This document shows positions 10,556 to 23,790 of a stretch of 64,000 nucleotides of DNA, in pieces (position 1 is the first letter of the stretch; the number at the start of each line of letters is the position of its first letter). The stretch covers positions 16,457,330 through 16,521,329 of the forward strand of contig CP137675.1 in the NCBI GenBank assembly GCA_037976565.1, read 5' to 3'. The notes under the pieces were generated by a model, which saw only the letters and a program-made list of their open reading frames with translations, was not told where the DNA came from and searched no databases. Source of the stretch: Mesocentrotus franciscanus. Taxonomy: Eukaryota > Echinodermata > Echinoidea > Camarodonta > Strongylocentrotidae. Position numbers and translations under genes: made by a program.

Positions 10556-13286
10556 TTCTCCCTCACACTCTCTCATCTTGCCCATTACCAACGCCTCTGT
10601 CTGTTTAGCACACGAATATAGGCTTTGCTCCTGGACACTATTTTACGATTCGACAAAGGTCAAACAGTACGAAAATACGTTTTGTAGTGGATGTGTGTAT
10701 GGATATGTTGAACATTATGAAAACAACTATCAGATGTATATGACTAGAAAATTACTTATTTTTTCCACTTTCTTCAAAATTCAACGCATCGATTGATGTT
10801 GGCGGCTGACATAACAAATCAAAATGAATTGCATTTCTTTGTAGCTATGAATTGACCTTTGCTATCATATGCCTATCAGGCAATAGGGGACGTTGATAGG
10901 GGGCGGCTGTCAAACGACCATTTGGAGAAAAACAGAAATTATTTTCTTGTTTCACTTGTAACCTACGTACGATCTAATTTCTAAAGGGGGTTTTACCTTG
11001 ATGGCGGAAAAGACACACAGCGGGTCATACCCACAGCGCCATCATCATGAGGGTCGCAGGTCTAATAGAATGTAGCCCAAAGGAAGCCTTGCCCTTTGCC
11101 TACTCAGTCGGTCTGCGTCAATCTGTGTCTCTGGGACATGTTGCGATAGTGGCAGTTGATTTCCCCGTAGCCCAGAGTTATGCTTTTTTGGCCCTGTTGC
11201 ATGATTCGTTCAACCTATTTTTTATGTGGCATTTCATATATGTTTTCCTGATATGCTTACAGTCAAAAATAACCTTTCCTATTGAAGTGTCATTTTAATC
11301 CTTTGGTTACACCTAAAGTACGATAACTCGTGAATATATTCGCATGATTGGATAGCATCACACTGAAAGGATTGTACTGTGATCATTTTTTTTTTATTGA
11401 TAAAAAACTAGAGCTTTCACAATGGAATGAATTTCAGAGCCGTATCAAGCATGTCGAAGGAATCATTTTAAATTGACCAAAATGATGAGCATGGTCGTGT
11501 TGTAGGTATTAATCACAAATTAATTTCACGTTTCCCGAAGAAAGATTTGTCATGATGGGTAAGCAGTTGCATTATCTCAAAATATTAAGTAGTTCTTAGA
11601 AATAATTACTGAAAGCAAAATTGTTCACAATATTGAAGTCTCTTGTTTTCAAACTGGTTCTCTTGGTAAAACTGAAACACATCAAAATAAAAGATCAAAA
11701 TAGTCACGTCTGAAAGAGCACAGCGTATGGAAAACGAGGGAGGTGTTACGGGTAAGGGACGGGAGGGCGGGTCCACTCCTTACTATATTAATTTTTAGCG
11801 GTACATGTCATTAGACAGCGGTGATCTTCCCAATGACATTTTAGTGACTCCTTTCATTATATAGAGCAATATCTCTCCAAGTGATTTGGTCTTGATCCAA
11901 CGGCTTCATTTCACCCCCAAAGACCTTCACATTGCGAACAATCAGTCCGGTAATTTTGCAGAAGCCGTACATTTTACTGGTTTGTACTTGACCTTTATAT
12001 GAAAAGTAATACTAAACAAGAGCTACTCACCGTCATGATCCTAGCTTCATTTTGGAATTTTGTACATTTACTTTGACTATGATATCTTCTCACAAGATGT
12101 CACGTACATATGAAAAACAAAAGGAAATCAATGAAAGGAAACCCATGATATATCGTATAATGACTTTCCACTTGCGGTTTGATTGGCGTGCTTTCAAATT
12201 ATCCCATTGATCCAGGAAAATTAATGGATCGTTCATGACATTTCAAATGTAGGTTAGGAGATATCAAGGTGGTTTTATTTTCTTAAACGGTAAAAGGTTT
12301 TCTAATAAGCTGTAAAGCCATGTACGGCAGTTTTCCAGCGTGTATGAAAATAAAAGATTATAGTCTATTGATTCTTTTTTACCAGGATCGACCAATTCTA
12401 CAGCATTCTCCGTTTTTAAAGCAGCCTTAGCAATCAACGTCGGCAATTTCAAACAAGACGGGTAAATAGTAGGATGGGTAATAGCATGTTGGTGGGTGTT
12501 TCACTTCAAGCAATTAGGGGAAAGATGATTGTTTGTTTACTTCGACAAAAGGTTGTACGACCTGAGATTGGTGAAAGGGCGACCATGCCTCTTCTTCATT
12601 CGATGAAACAGAGTTTCACCTTTCTGTCGTTTCTCACCATCAACGTCAGTAAACATGTGAAAATAAATGATGTTGGTGGTAATACTATGTGTTAAGGATA
12701 ACGAAAAACAAATTCTCACAGCGTCAACGAAAACTTTGACCAAATGTTCAAGACAACGATGCAATGATATCCATCAAACGATTGAAGGGGAAAACGTATC
12801 TTAGCTCAGTAATAAGAAGGGAAATGAAGGAGCTACCAAACTGCCCGTTCACTTGTTCCTTTCTATAAAGTTGATATTATTCTCTTGTGCGCCTTTTTTA
12901 TCCTTACTTTGTCTTTCCCTGACCTTTAAGTGCCTGCCTCTCTCAGTCTCTCTTTGGAAGTTGACCTCTTTAGGTTTCGGAGCTCCTACGTTTCGATATA
13001 GTCTTGTCTTCCGTCAAAATACGTGTTCTCTCAGTGTTTTTTTTTTCTTCTTTCTTCTTTTGATTATTATTTTCATGAAGATACTGATAATTGCAATTGT
13101 GCCGCATTTCCGACAAACCCTCACACACCTACACACCCTCACATACACACACACACACACACACCATCACACATAAATACGCGCACCTCTTACATCTCAT
13201 CTTTTTTCTCGGTATTTTCATTTCGCTAATGTTTTATTCAAAAATAAACAGTACTTAAGAAAGCGTATTTGATCAAAAGTGAAATG
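8982..13286. other. Intergenic spacer with CT and CA microsatellites
   Basis: No gene or complete element is recognised in this 4.3 kb. A CT-rich tract lies at 10496-10575 and a CA-rich tract at about 13120-13175. The open frame at 10416-10796 is created largely by the CT tract. The frame at 11047-11298 has 83 codons and no recognisable domain. Confidence 0.5.
10496..10575. repeat. (CT)n microsatellite with C-run
   Basis: Nearly uninterrupted CT dinucleotides with a run of nine or more C in the middle. Such a tract is a polypyrimidine microsatellite; it gives rise to spurious Ser/Leu open frames. Confidence 0.95.
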
Positions 13287-14085
13287 AAAGGCTAAGTCCA
13301 CTCCAAAAATAACTTGCTTTCAATAGATTCAGAAAAACAGGAGAAAACAGAGAAAAAAAAGTTTGAGGAATATCGGATCACTAATAAGGAAGTTATAAAA
13401 AAAAATAAAATATGAAAAACTATGAAACAATGAAAATCACTACACAAATTGCCAAATTGGTCATCAGTTAGTGACGTTATTGCCTCACTATTTATCGATC
13501 GCTTTATATATTTTTATCCCATTAATTTCCCTTTTTATCCCATTAATTTCCCTTTTTATCCCCCAAGAACTTGATTTCCCCTATGCCTATGCCAGGTTTA
13601 TATGATTTGTATCATAATGCATGCATTACATTTACAATCTTTTATGAACTTTGAAAAATTGATACTATTTTCGGAATACTGTATATTCATATTAATGTTC
13701 ATTTCAATAGTTTATAAAAATTCACATTTTGCATGATTAAACAGAATTTTTTTTTAAATACTATATATGAGTGCATCCACAGGAAAAACATATTACTATC
13801 GATATAACTTGGATGCTGGTGTGAGGAAATAAGATTTTTTAGGGGGAAAATTGGAAATTTATATTATCAATATAAAGAAAAAAGTCAGTAGATAGTGAGT
13901 CAATGACGTAACAGACTCATGAGTGAGTTGCCAATTTGTCTTGAGATTTTCAAATTTTGTCATGTCATTAAAAATTCATAACTTTCTTATTAGTGATCCG
14001 ATTTTGCTCAAACTTTTTTGATTGGTTTGACTGATTTTTCTGCTTCTATTGAAAGTAACTTATTGATGGAGTGGACTTGCCCTTT
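13287..14085. mobile_element. Foldback element with AAGTCCACTCC ends
   Basis: The left arm (about 13287-13500) and right arm (about 13880-14085) are inverted copies, with the tips AAAGGCTAAGTCCACTCC and its counterpart GGAGTGGACTTGCCCTTT. Shared internal blocks include AGTTTGAG and ATCGGATCACTAATAAG. The spacer is AT-rich and contains a 21-bp minisatellite at 13511-13563. There is no transposase, and no clear target duplication was found at the tips. Confidence 0.8.
13511..13563. repeat. 21-bp minisatellite, about 2.5 copies
   Basis: The unit TTTTATCCCATTAATTTCCC plus one T recurs at a 21-bp spacing (ATCCC at 13516, 13537 and 13558). It lies in the spacer of the foldback element. Confidence 0.85.
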
Positions 14086-16972
14086 AAGTCTACACCTCCC
14101 CCCTCCCCTGCCAATAATGATGGGCCTGACTTTCAATAGCATGCGGCGGAAGCAATATGTTTCAATTTCATGCATATTGAAAGTCGATGTGGCGTATGCG
14201 GAGGCAGTAACAACTCGTGCTTTCAACCGTCGAAGATTTCTCTGAGCTGAATCATTTATTCTGCCCATTATCCAGATATCACTCGCATAAACAGAAATAA
14301 GTCCCTGCTTAATGACATCCCACTGCTATGGCATTCATGCATGCTGAGCGGTATGTTGATAAATCTCGTCGATCACATTTTCGAAATATATCAAACTGTG
14401 TTTGGATGGCATGATAGTTGAACTACATAGTAATTTATCACTGCTTGGGAAAGACACGTCCAATTAAACTGGTAACCAATTGCTTTTCATTCCTTTGGAG
14501 ATATAATATTTCATCATAGCCCTTCAACTGTCAATAGTTATTTTATTTTACCTGTTCGGATTTTTAACATGTTTTGCCTTGTTTGGTCTTCGTTTTCATG
14601 CATCCATCCGGCCATGCCCTTGCTTATTATTTAATATTGTGTGAAGAACATGTTACTCGGAAACTTTTCTTGAATGGCAATAAAATCTGAATATCATCTA
14701 GTGATTTCGGATGACTGAAAATTACGACTCTTAGATCTTTTTTTCAATATGAAGAGGTTAGATAGAAAAGAAAATAATAAAAGGACGGCTAACATTTAGT
14801 ATTTTTAGGTGTCCTCCTGAAATGTAATGGTTACGTCAGAAAATACCTCTTTTTGTATCACATAATTGCCATAAAAAACGGAAGGTATAAGAGCGTGGGG
14901 TGAATAATGAGTGATTACTTCGTCTACATCTGATATTGATAATCATTTTCTTTTCCTTTGTAAATTCAAATAATTATCCTTATTAAAGAAAGAAATATGT
15001 GTATCCTATAAATAATGATAAAGGACTTGCATGAACATGTAGGTTGCCGTCGAGGGTGTAACAACCCCTTTTTAATGGGGTGTCGGATCAATTTTCCCGA
15101 AGATTTAATCGAAATCTGGCGGCAAAGTAAATGAGTGGTCAGGGGGGTTGAACTACACAGGCGTCATACTTCCGAATATTTTAACGTACACAATTATTCC
15201 AGCATTCGAAAAGAAAGTTCTCGAGGGGTGGATACAAAAGTTTAAAACTTCCAAATATGCCGACTAATTTCGATTAGGGCATTACACCCCCCTACCCCCT
15301 ATTCTTCTAACAGCGCCCCTGAATGACGTTAGTCATATTAGTCAATCAGAGAGCATGAATCGATGATCGCAGGAGAATCAAAAAAATTCTGCCGATAATT
15401 ATGATGTAGAATTAAGTTGTTTTTTTAATATCCATCTAAATTACATCATGAATTCTGATGGATATCTGCTCGGTCGAATATTTGCAAGAAAATTCAGGCG
15501 CTTTCTTTGAATCTTGGAAATTTGTTTTTTTCTTCCATGCACCGATCATGAAACAAGAATAATGTAGCAAATTCAGCCTTGTTAGGTAAGGTAATTAATG
15601 AAATTGCTTTACCCACCGCAGTGAGTATCAACATTTCCCAAGATAGTGCCATGCATATTGGGCAGATGCTAAAGCTGATTTGCCAGTGACGTTAAAGCGT
15701 TAATTTTGCATAACATGAAAACCTAAAAGCAATCATTTCACTATCTTGCTGTAACGACTGCAATTATATTTCGTCTAAGAAAAATCAATTTTATTGCCAT
15801 TCAAATTTGTTTAAAATCACGGACATGCCTTCTTTTTAAAAACCGATCTCGTATCTCTACTTTTGTGAATCAATATTGTGAGCCAAGATTGTTTTTTCCG
15901 CTTTCTCTCTCGTCGCCCGCTTGACTGTATGTCTGAACAATAGTAAGGCTACGTGGGGCGCGGCGGATACATCCCCCCACCCATCTTATCGAATGGGGGA
16001 AAATAAAAAGGAGAAGGTAACGTAAAAGAAAATGAAACGCCTCTTCCCAGCACCCCTTTAACCAATGGCCTTGTTCTCCTGCATTAAATATATTAAGGTC
16101 GCCCAGCATCCACCCCCCCCCCCCTCCCCCAATGACACCAGCGCCCCCTCAACGGTAAGATCCAATAAAAATGATCCCCACCACTGTGTCTAAATGATAT
16201 ACATGTACATGAAAACTATTTTTTTTTTTACCGAGGATTACCAGTCCATATACATGTAAAGTGTAAAAATGCCATACATTCATTAAAACTTTAACTCGAC
16301 AGTTCGATATTAAATTTCCACTCCAAATTCGTTATAACTTTTCCCCTAAATATCAGGTGAAGAACTATTGTGCTTAAAACTGGCCGTATCTTTCTCTTAG
16401 CTATGCCTTGCAGAGTTTGATGTATTCCAAGGCGTAAGAAAAAGAGATGAAAACATGAATTGTAAGGCTTTTGCTGGTTTAGCGAGACATAACCTCCAAA
16501 AGATCGTGGGGTGTAGAAATGAGCGGGAAACTGTGTGAAATATGCGATTGGGGCGTACGCTCGATTTTGTAGCTGTAATATATGTCTTCGACTTTTATAA
16601 AAGTCTAGTTTCATAATATCAACATGATCACGGTGATACTGAGTAAAGATAGATAAAAAAACTACTTGAAATAGGATTGTCGCTAATGGTGACGTGCATA
16701 TAGGACGTATGCGTCCTTTTCCCAAGTAACCGGCTTTGCAAGGGTGTTTTTTCTCGGCCATTTGGCGATCTTTTTAATGCGACCATTGTTGGATCGCGTA
16801 AAAGTCGTCAAGAACTGACCAGGCAAGACTGATCACGATTTTTTTTTTCTTAATCCCTCTCTCCCTCATTGTGTGTGTGTGTGTCTCTCTCTCTCTCTCT
16901 CTCTCTCACTCTCTCTCTTCTTGTATCTCTCACCACGCAACATTCGTTATTTTAACTCTTCGTCGTTAACTC
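14086..16972. other. Intergenic spacer with a GT/CT microsatellite
   Basis: No gene is recognised. A minus-strand open frame of 156 codons (16291-16761) is the longest outside low-complexity DNA, but it has no familiar domain, signal peptide or neighbouring exon, so I leave it uncalled. GT then CT repeats occupy 16871-16920. Confidence 0.5.
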
Positions 16973-17516
16973 TTTAAGGTACTCTATCCCATTTGCAGCC
17001 AACATCAAATTCTGTATAACTTTGCAGGAATTATGAATATGTCACGTATGTCCTATCTGTGAAATTTAAACTTTAGCAGTGTCCTAGTCTTCAAATTATG
17101 CAAGGAAACCCTTTACTTTCTAGACTTCACTGTCAGGCACTATTGAGTGACTGATTGACTTCTTTTTTTTTCTTTGGTAATAACATACATGAAATGAGCT
17201 GTAAAGGGTACATGAGCATTTGTCTACATCAATAACCCACTTCTTGTAATGGCCAAAATTAAACTGATTTAATCTTTGCGCAGCACAAAACGTACGACCA
17301 TTCGGTACAAGGGTCTAAAGATCAGACTATTTACTAAATGGATTGCAATCACTAAAGTCGATTCGACAACTAATAGTTGTTATTTTCCCACAAAAAGACA
17401 TGTTCAAGCCCTTCCGTTTTGAGGGAAATTCTAAATTAGTATTATCTTTCAAATGCCGGTGGAATTTAACCTTTTCATTTTGTTTTTGGCCTGCAAATTG
17501 GACATAGTACCTTTAA
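16973..17516. mobile_element. TIR element with GGTACTATGTCCC-type ends, copy 1
   Basis: The left tip TTTAAGGTACTCTATCCCAT and the right tip (reverse complement TTAAAGGTACTATGTCCAAT) are inverted copies, so the unit is about 540 bp. The right half, about 17208-17516, is the reverse complement of 45070-45370, showing that this is a dispersed family. TTAA occurs at both tips, which could be part of the ends or a TTAA target duplication of piggyBac type; I cannot decide. It has no coding capacity. Confidence 0.75.
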
Positions 17517-18640
17517 TGAAACTTTTGTATTGTATTTATTTATTCAGAGTAAAAACTCACAATCAGTCAAAATAGACTGCCTTTCAGGTAGTACGTCCAC
17601 ATTGTTAAAAAGCAAGTAAAATTAACACAACATCATTGACAAACAGATATAGAACAAATTTTAATATCTACAAACAAATTTATTGAAAAAATGAAAATAC
17701 AAAAAATCGAATCAAATTATAACCATAGGATTATCGAGAATATTATGAGACTTTCAAATTGCATTTGCATGTCTGGTCCGATTTACTGGCCATTGCCTAA
17801 GAAATTCCATAAATTCGAAACATCGTGTTTAATAGTATCTATTGGAGTGTACGTTCGGACACACCCTTCGTCACTTTCTTCAACAGAGACCGTTGTACCG
17901 GCCACCTGAATGACTAATGACATGCTCACAATACGCTATACAATATTTACGTTTCTATCCTTACAAACCGATGTCACATCAACAATCAGATGAGGTCAAA
18001 GCTTGTTATGATTTTTTGCTTTCATTATTTGTAGAGAGCGGTTCTATTACATCCAAATAAAGTCGCCCTATAAACATAGACGATTACTCAGATATATTTT
18101 TGATTTAAAAAATTCATTAAATCTGACTGAATTGATATGTTACCTAAGCCTTATTGACAACTTTAATCATTCCCTTATTTTGTCTAAAACGTATCTTCTT
18201 AACCAAATATGGCACTTTGATTAGTTTAAAATTTCACTAAATTTCGATTTCATTTTGACGATGAATCCTAATTTGATGTTCCTTCTCTCTCAATGAATCC
18301 CTTAATTAATATCATGAATAATCTCATTAAATACATTTCGGGCATCTCTCTCTCTCTCTACATATATATACATATTTCAATCAGCATTTAAGTTGATCTT
18401 ATAATCCTTTCCCTGTTAATCGCAATATGTTTTGACGATGAGCGATGGCGTTAAGAAAGATGGTGATGAGGTGATTTCAGCAAGTTCTGAAAAGAAGTGA
18501 CATTGGACCTCTTGACACGTCATGGCCAAGAGACATCACGATTTTAATGAGCCCTTATGTCTCCTTCTTGATTCCCACACGCAACCAAGGATGGCGAACG
18601 GACAGTGAATGAGTTTGCTTGATTAAATGTGACCATGGGA
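17517..18640. other. AT-rich spacer, nothing recognised
   Basis: No gene or element was identified. A short CT run and (TA)n occur near 18345-18375. Confidence 0.5.
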
Positions 18641-19166
18641 GGATGATAAGGCCTGGGGTTAGGATATTTCTTATATTTGCTAGGAAATGGTGGCTATAAT
18701 GAGGGAATGAGGAGATAACAGTGAATTAATTTTGAAAGATTTCGTCAAAACGGACTCGTTTTTTTGTCTCTTCGCTAGCATTAGGTTGTGGGTTTTTTTT
18801 TATTATTATTATTATTTTTTTTTTTTTTTTTTTTTTTTTTTTGGGGGGTCTCCTTGCTAGCAATAGTAACTAGGAGATTTTCATCGAAAAAATACGTCTA
18901 TGCAATAACCTGCACCAACGATGGGCGGCGGATGAGGTCTGGGGTTAGGATATTTCTTATATTTGCGAGGAAATGGTGGCCATAATGAGGGGATGAGGAG
19001 ATAACCGTGAATTAATTTTGAAAGATTTTGTCAAAACGGACTCGTTTTTTTGTCTCTTCGCTAGCATTAGGTTGTGGGTTTTTTTTTTTGGGGGGGGTAA
19101 CCTTGCTCGCATTAGTGACGAGGAGATTTACATCGAAAAAATACGTCTATGCAATAACGAATCCCA
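18641..19166. repeat. Tandem duplication, two units of about 285 and 235 bp
   Basis: The unit around GGGGTTAGGATATTTCTTAT at 18655 recurs at 18940, and both copies share the same order of blocks: GAGGAGATAAC, CAAAACGGACTCG, CTTCGCTAGCATTAGG, a T-run followed by a G-run, and GAAAAAATACGTCTATGC. The length difference is mostly in the poly-T/ATT stretch (18795-18842 in unit 1). High identity suggests a fairly recent local duplication. Confidence 0.9.
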
Positions 19167-22100
19167 TTTCGGTGTTGGCCTGGTGCAGTCCCCCCAGCAA
19201 ACATCGCTTGCCTTTGACAATATGCATTCATTCCCACTCAACTTTATGACGAGGAAACAGCTCCTCTTTAAAAGGAATTATAGAAATATACCTTGTATTA
19301 CATGTATTATCAACATAGCATAAAATGCAAAATGCAAAATACAAGCAATGTATTTAACAATTTTACAGGGGCTTCATTCAAAGACGTGTCACCTTTTTAA
19401 CCAACACGTCGCGACATTTTCACTGAGAGGAGTACCACAATTACAACTCCATGCATAAATTTGCTTGTCTGTTTGAAGCCCGCCACTGCAAACACACATC
19501 CATTGTAGTAGAACCGTAGCCTTCTTGGTATAGTTCAAGTACATCTCTTACAGACCATTAACGTCATTCCAAGGCCTTGCATTGTAAACTATGTATAGTA
19601 GGCAAGGACCTCGAATTGAGACAGGAGTGTCTATGTTGTATAAGATGGAATCAAGACGCAACAGAAGCAGAAACCCCCATGCACATAGCACACGTTGCGT
19701 CATTTCGGTTGCGTTATTACAGGTGCATTAAAATAGTTTTAAAAAGGCGGTGGTAGGCAGGGCCTTGAATTCATATGCGAGTGTTTCTGTGTTAAGTGGG
19801 ACAGTATAGAGACGCAAACGAAGCAAGAAAGCTTTGTACCAGTTGCACAAGAGGCGTCATTCCGGTTTCCTGTGAAGTAAATTAGCATATACGGCAGACA
19901 TTCATTGGCATTATTTCTTTCATTGTGCATTTTTCATTCACTCCGTCTTTAATGTCACTCTCACATAGCGCTTCAAAGGATACCACTGCTGACGCAGCGC
20001 TATGTTACCAAAAATGACGCTTCATGCGTACCGGGCAGTGCATGTGATTTGTAACTCTTGTCTGCTCTTTTTCTTACATAAATGTTTTAAATTCTGCTTC
20101 TTCTTCATCATCATCTTCTTCTTCTTCTTCGTCTTTTGTTTTCTATCTTGTTCGCTGTGCATCGGAATACACCTCTAATATTCTCATTTGTGGCAGCCTA
20201 ATAGTTAGTTCATAAACAAATGTTAAACGATTCCAGTTGTTGGCTTTCTTAGACAAAAAGTCGCGTCGATTTCATAGTACTAACGATATTTTTTTTTCAT
20301 CCTTCAAAATCATTCGTTCCTAAAATAATCAATGTAACATTTCCAACTCCTTGTATGACTTATTTCCATTTGTTTTCAATCATAATCACAACGACTGTGA
20401 GGACCACATTCACGTGTCTTCGCTGTCAACTGTGTGCATTCTGTCTGCTGGGTATACCATTCGGCCATTGTATACTAATGACGAGTGCTGGAAACGTTAT
20501 CTCGTATTCAATTCGAAGACATATCACCAAAAATCGATACATTTCATATTCAACGCGGCATCAAAGAAAGTTATCTGGTATGTTGATGATGTAGAGGCAA
20601 TGCCATTTCTTCGAGGGGGAGGGGGTGGGCAATGGGGGACATGCCCCTGTGACTGGCAAAGGAATCTAAATGAAGAAAAATAGAAAGAGAGGGAAAAGGA
20701 CGAGAAAAGTAGGAACATATGACCACTTCCCGGACGCCCCTTCACCCATCAGTAACCATGCATGATTCTTAAAAAAAGCATGGAAATGATTTTCGAAAAG
20801 AAATAACCTGTTTAAATTCCCACACCCTTGTCCATCACTTATTTATGTTTGGGAACATTCGATGACAGAGCGACATATGACATAATATGACTATGATTTG
20901 TATGTCATATACAACGTATACAATAGTGGATCTAAATCGGCCCTGATGCTTGTAATCGTGGTGACTTCAATCATAGGGTACGACCGGTGTCCGCCATGAT
21001 ACCAGGGCCCCCTCTATGACTGGACCCACATATGCCATTGTGTAGAAGAAAGACATCGTCAGAACTTGCAGTCCTCATTCTGTGGACAACGCGCCTTACG
21101 TCTCATGATCACGTAGGCTGTGGCACTTGGCAAGCAGCTTGTTGTGACACTATCTGGAGGAAACATTCGCTGGCTGTCTAACCCATTCATGAAGAGGGAG
21201 GACACGGCTTGCCTAATTTACAGAATACGATCCGAATTATTGATCTGATGTATCTAGCAAGTGCATCTGAAAAGAAGATCCATTTTGAAACTGCTCAGCG
21301 ACCGCTGAATGAACAGTAATAAAATACGCAAGGTTTTGTGGCTTTGAGGAAAACGTGCGGATCAGCCCTTTATTAACTTATTAAGTGGACAGATTTCGCT
21401 CATAGCATCGAGGGTTATTTGAATGTAGACCGGAAAATTCATTATGGTCTGTAGGTCTGTATGAGGAACATCGAATAGAACAAAATCGACATACTAATGT
21501 GTATCAAGTATGTGTATTATTTATCTTTCTTTGGGGAGGGGTGTATGGCTGTTGAACACAGTAAAAGCTTATTGCCATAGACACAACATGATATAAATGC
21601 ATTGACCTGGAGTGAAATGTAACTTTCTTTTTCAATGGAATTACATTCTGGACTGTTTACGTCAAATAAATGCCTGTACACTTTATCAAACGCCTTAATG
21701 CTATGTATAATTTTAATGAAATGTCCTTTGTTTTTTTAAGCCAATTGATTTTTTTTAAATCATCATGATGATTCATTAAATCGAATTCAATGCAATTGTA
21801 AATTAGAGAATGACTCTCCTGCTACAAGTTTTTGAGTATTTTTTTGCCAATAATAAACAGGCACAATTACATTTGTTTTTAAGAAATCAGCGTTGTAAAC
21901 ATAAACAAACCAATTAAGTACTGCGATAAGCAACATCTTACGTAAAAGTAATAGACATACAAATATTACACTGATAGCCTCTGCAGGAGCTTTGTGCGTA
22001 ATAGTCAATGCACCTAAGTGGGAATTATTCTCTTAAATACTTATATTTCAAAGAGCTACCCGACCTGGAAAATTCGCGTCTATGGTTAGGAGAAGAAAAG

Positions 22101-22416
22101 ATCTTGTCCGAGAGCCCTTCAAAGAAAGGATTTTATTTCCCAGTAATATCTAGTATGTAATATGATATTCATATATTCACAACGACCGATTTAATTTGTT
22201 TATAATGAACACAATGCAATAAAGGTTGGGGTAGTAAACACGCTAGAAACTTGGATACACCGAATGATTATCGATTTCCACTGCGGTTGACTATGCTTGT
22301 TATTGATCTAACTGGACATTACTCTGAACCCAAACGTCATTTTGACCAGTCAATATTTCATCCGTTATCCATATCGGGGTCATGACGTCATAGACGTTGC
22401 AAACTTTCAACCAATA
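19167..22416. other. Intergenic spacer, nothing coding recognised
   Basis: No gene, RNA gene or complete element is recognised in 3.2 kb. A short TTC/ATC-rich tract is at 20095-20135. A perfect TGACGTCA lies at 22383-22390 but without promoter context. Confidence 0.5.
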
Positions 22417-22915
22417 CGTGCCTTCACAGTTGTTTCATCGCAAAGCATGCCGGGACAGATTTCTAGTACGGCAGTAGATTTTCACCTTCGCCGCGATCAG
22501 CTGTTCCATTGCCAACAACGGGATTTTATCCTGTCGAATCAACATCATAATCTTGTACAGGATGTGTTATTCTGCAGTGATTTTCTTTCATTCCAGTATC
22601 ATTTGTACACTAACAAACCAAAGTTTGTGATTATGTATTTTTATGACGATCCTTCAAAAAATAAAGCTGATAATACGAAATAAAGTGGGCTAATGAGAGT
22701 GGGTTCCCTTGTATGAATATGTAGTCCCATATGTTCAAATGTGTGTGCATTCAGTTTGCGTCGGTGGTTTGCCTTTTGAAGCTGCTAAACATTCGTGTTT
22801 TAGGTTGAAGGATCGTCATAAAAATACATTATCACATACGTTGGTTTCTTACCGTACAAATGGTACTATAAATCTGTCCTGGCATGCTTTGCGATAAAAC
22901 AACCATGAAGGCACG
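22417..22915. mobile_element. TIR element A of a tandem pair, TA-flanked
   Basis: The left terminus CGTGCCTTCACAGTTGTTTC and about 45 bp that follow are inverted at the right end, which reads in reverse complement CGTGCCTTCATGGTTGTTTT. TA precedes (22415-22416) and follows (22916-22917) the element. The inside is closely similar to element B next door, including the block CCTTCGCCGCGATCAGCTG. It has no transposase. TA duplication and TIRs suit a Tc1/mariner-like non-autonomous element. Confidence 0.8.
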
Positions 22916-22919
22916 TATA

Positions 22920-23526
22920 CGTGCCTTCTCGGTTGTTTCCTCGCAAAGCATCACGGGACATCTGCTTAGTACGGAAGTAGATTTTCACCTTCGCCGCGAT
23001 CAGCTGTTCCATTGCCAACAACGGGATTTTTATCCTGTCTAATCAACATCATAATCTTGTACAGGATCCATTATTCTGCAGTTATTTTCTTTCATTCCAG
23101 TATTAACAGTAAGAAACCAAAGTTTGTGATTATGTATTTTTATGGCGATCCTTCAACAAAAAAAGCTGATAATACGACGTAAAGTGGGCTAATGACTATG
23201 TAGTCCCATGTGTCCAAATATGTGTGTGCGTGTGTGTGAGTGTGTGTGTATGTGTATTGTGCGTGTGTGTGTGTGTGTGTGCGTGCGTGTACGTGTGTGT
23301 GTGTGTGTGTGTGCATATTGCGTCGGTGGCTTGCCTTTTCCAGCTTCTACACTCGTGTTTTAGATAGAAATTAACCAAATGTACAGTAAAATTAGACTTA
23401 TGTCTCAGGGTATATGAATATATACATAATAGATAATGAAATACTAGAATGGCCGACAGTGTTTAGCATCTGGAAAAGGCAAGCCACCGACGCGATGCTT
23501 TGCGATGAAACAAACGTGAATGCACG
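22920..23526. mobile_element. TIR element B of the tandem pair, with GT microsatellite and inner foldback
   Basis: The left end CGTGCCTTCTCGGTTGTTTC and the right end (reverse complement CGTGCATTCACGTTTGTTTC) are inverted repeats. TA lies on both sides (22918-22919 and 23527-23528). Relative to element A it has gained a GT microsatellite at 23221-23314. It also has an inner inverted pair in which GCGTCGGTGGCTTGCCTTTT at 23318 is inverted near 23472-23494. The junction with A is the palindrome GCACGTATACGTGC. Confidence 0.78.
23221..23314. repeat. (GT)n microsatellite
   Basis: Long GT/TG tract with scattered C and A interruptions inside TIR element B. The corresponding part of element A has only a few GT units, so the expansion arose after the copies separated. 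Confidence 0.95.
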
Positions 23527-23639
23527 TATACCAGAGCGTCGTATAATAGAGTCTCTATAAATGCACAAGATTGATTGGTAGAGAATGCTTCTCTGAATTG
23601 CGATTTCATGTTGTGTACAGTTATCGACTCTGTTCTTCA

Positions 23640-23790
23640 AGTAAGGCCCTTGGGTAATTATTATCCAAGCAATTTCCTTGTAAAACTGGAAAGTGGAAAA
23701 TGTGGATTAATGTCTTGCCAAATGATACCCGAGCCCTAAACCCTTGGATTGAGGGTTAAGTGCATGAAGTACTATACCATGGCATCCCCA
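23640..23790 (-). mobile_element. tRNA-headed SINE fragment
   Basis: On the minus strand, a head-like segment carries TGGTATAGTACTTC (A-box-like) and GGGTTTAGGGCTC (weak B-box-like). Then comes a body block (AAGACATTAATCCACATTTTCC) similar to that of the better preserved SINE at 38681-38991. The match is diverged, so this is an old copy. Confidence 0.5.

Noticed and set aside
16291..16761. 156-codon minus-strand open frame
   Set aside because: It is the longest frame in complex sequence but has no recognised domain, no signal peptide and no partner exon. A protein search finding homologues would reverse this.
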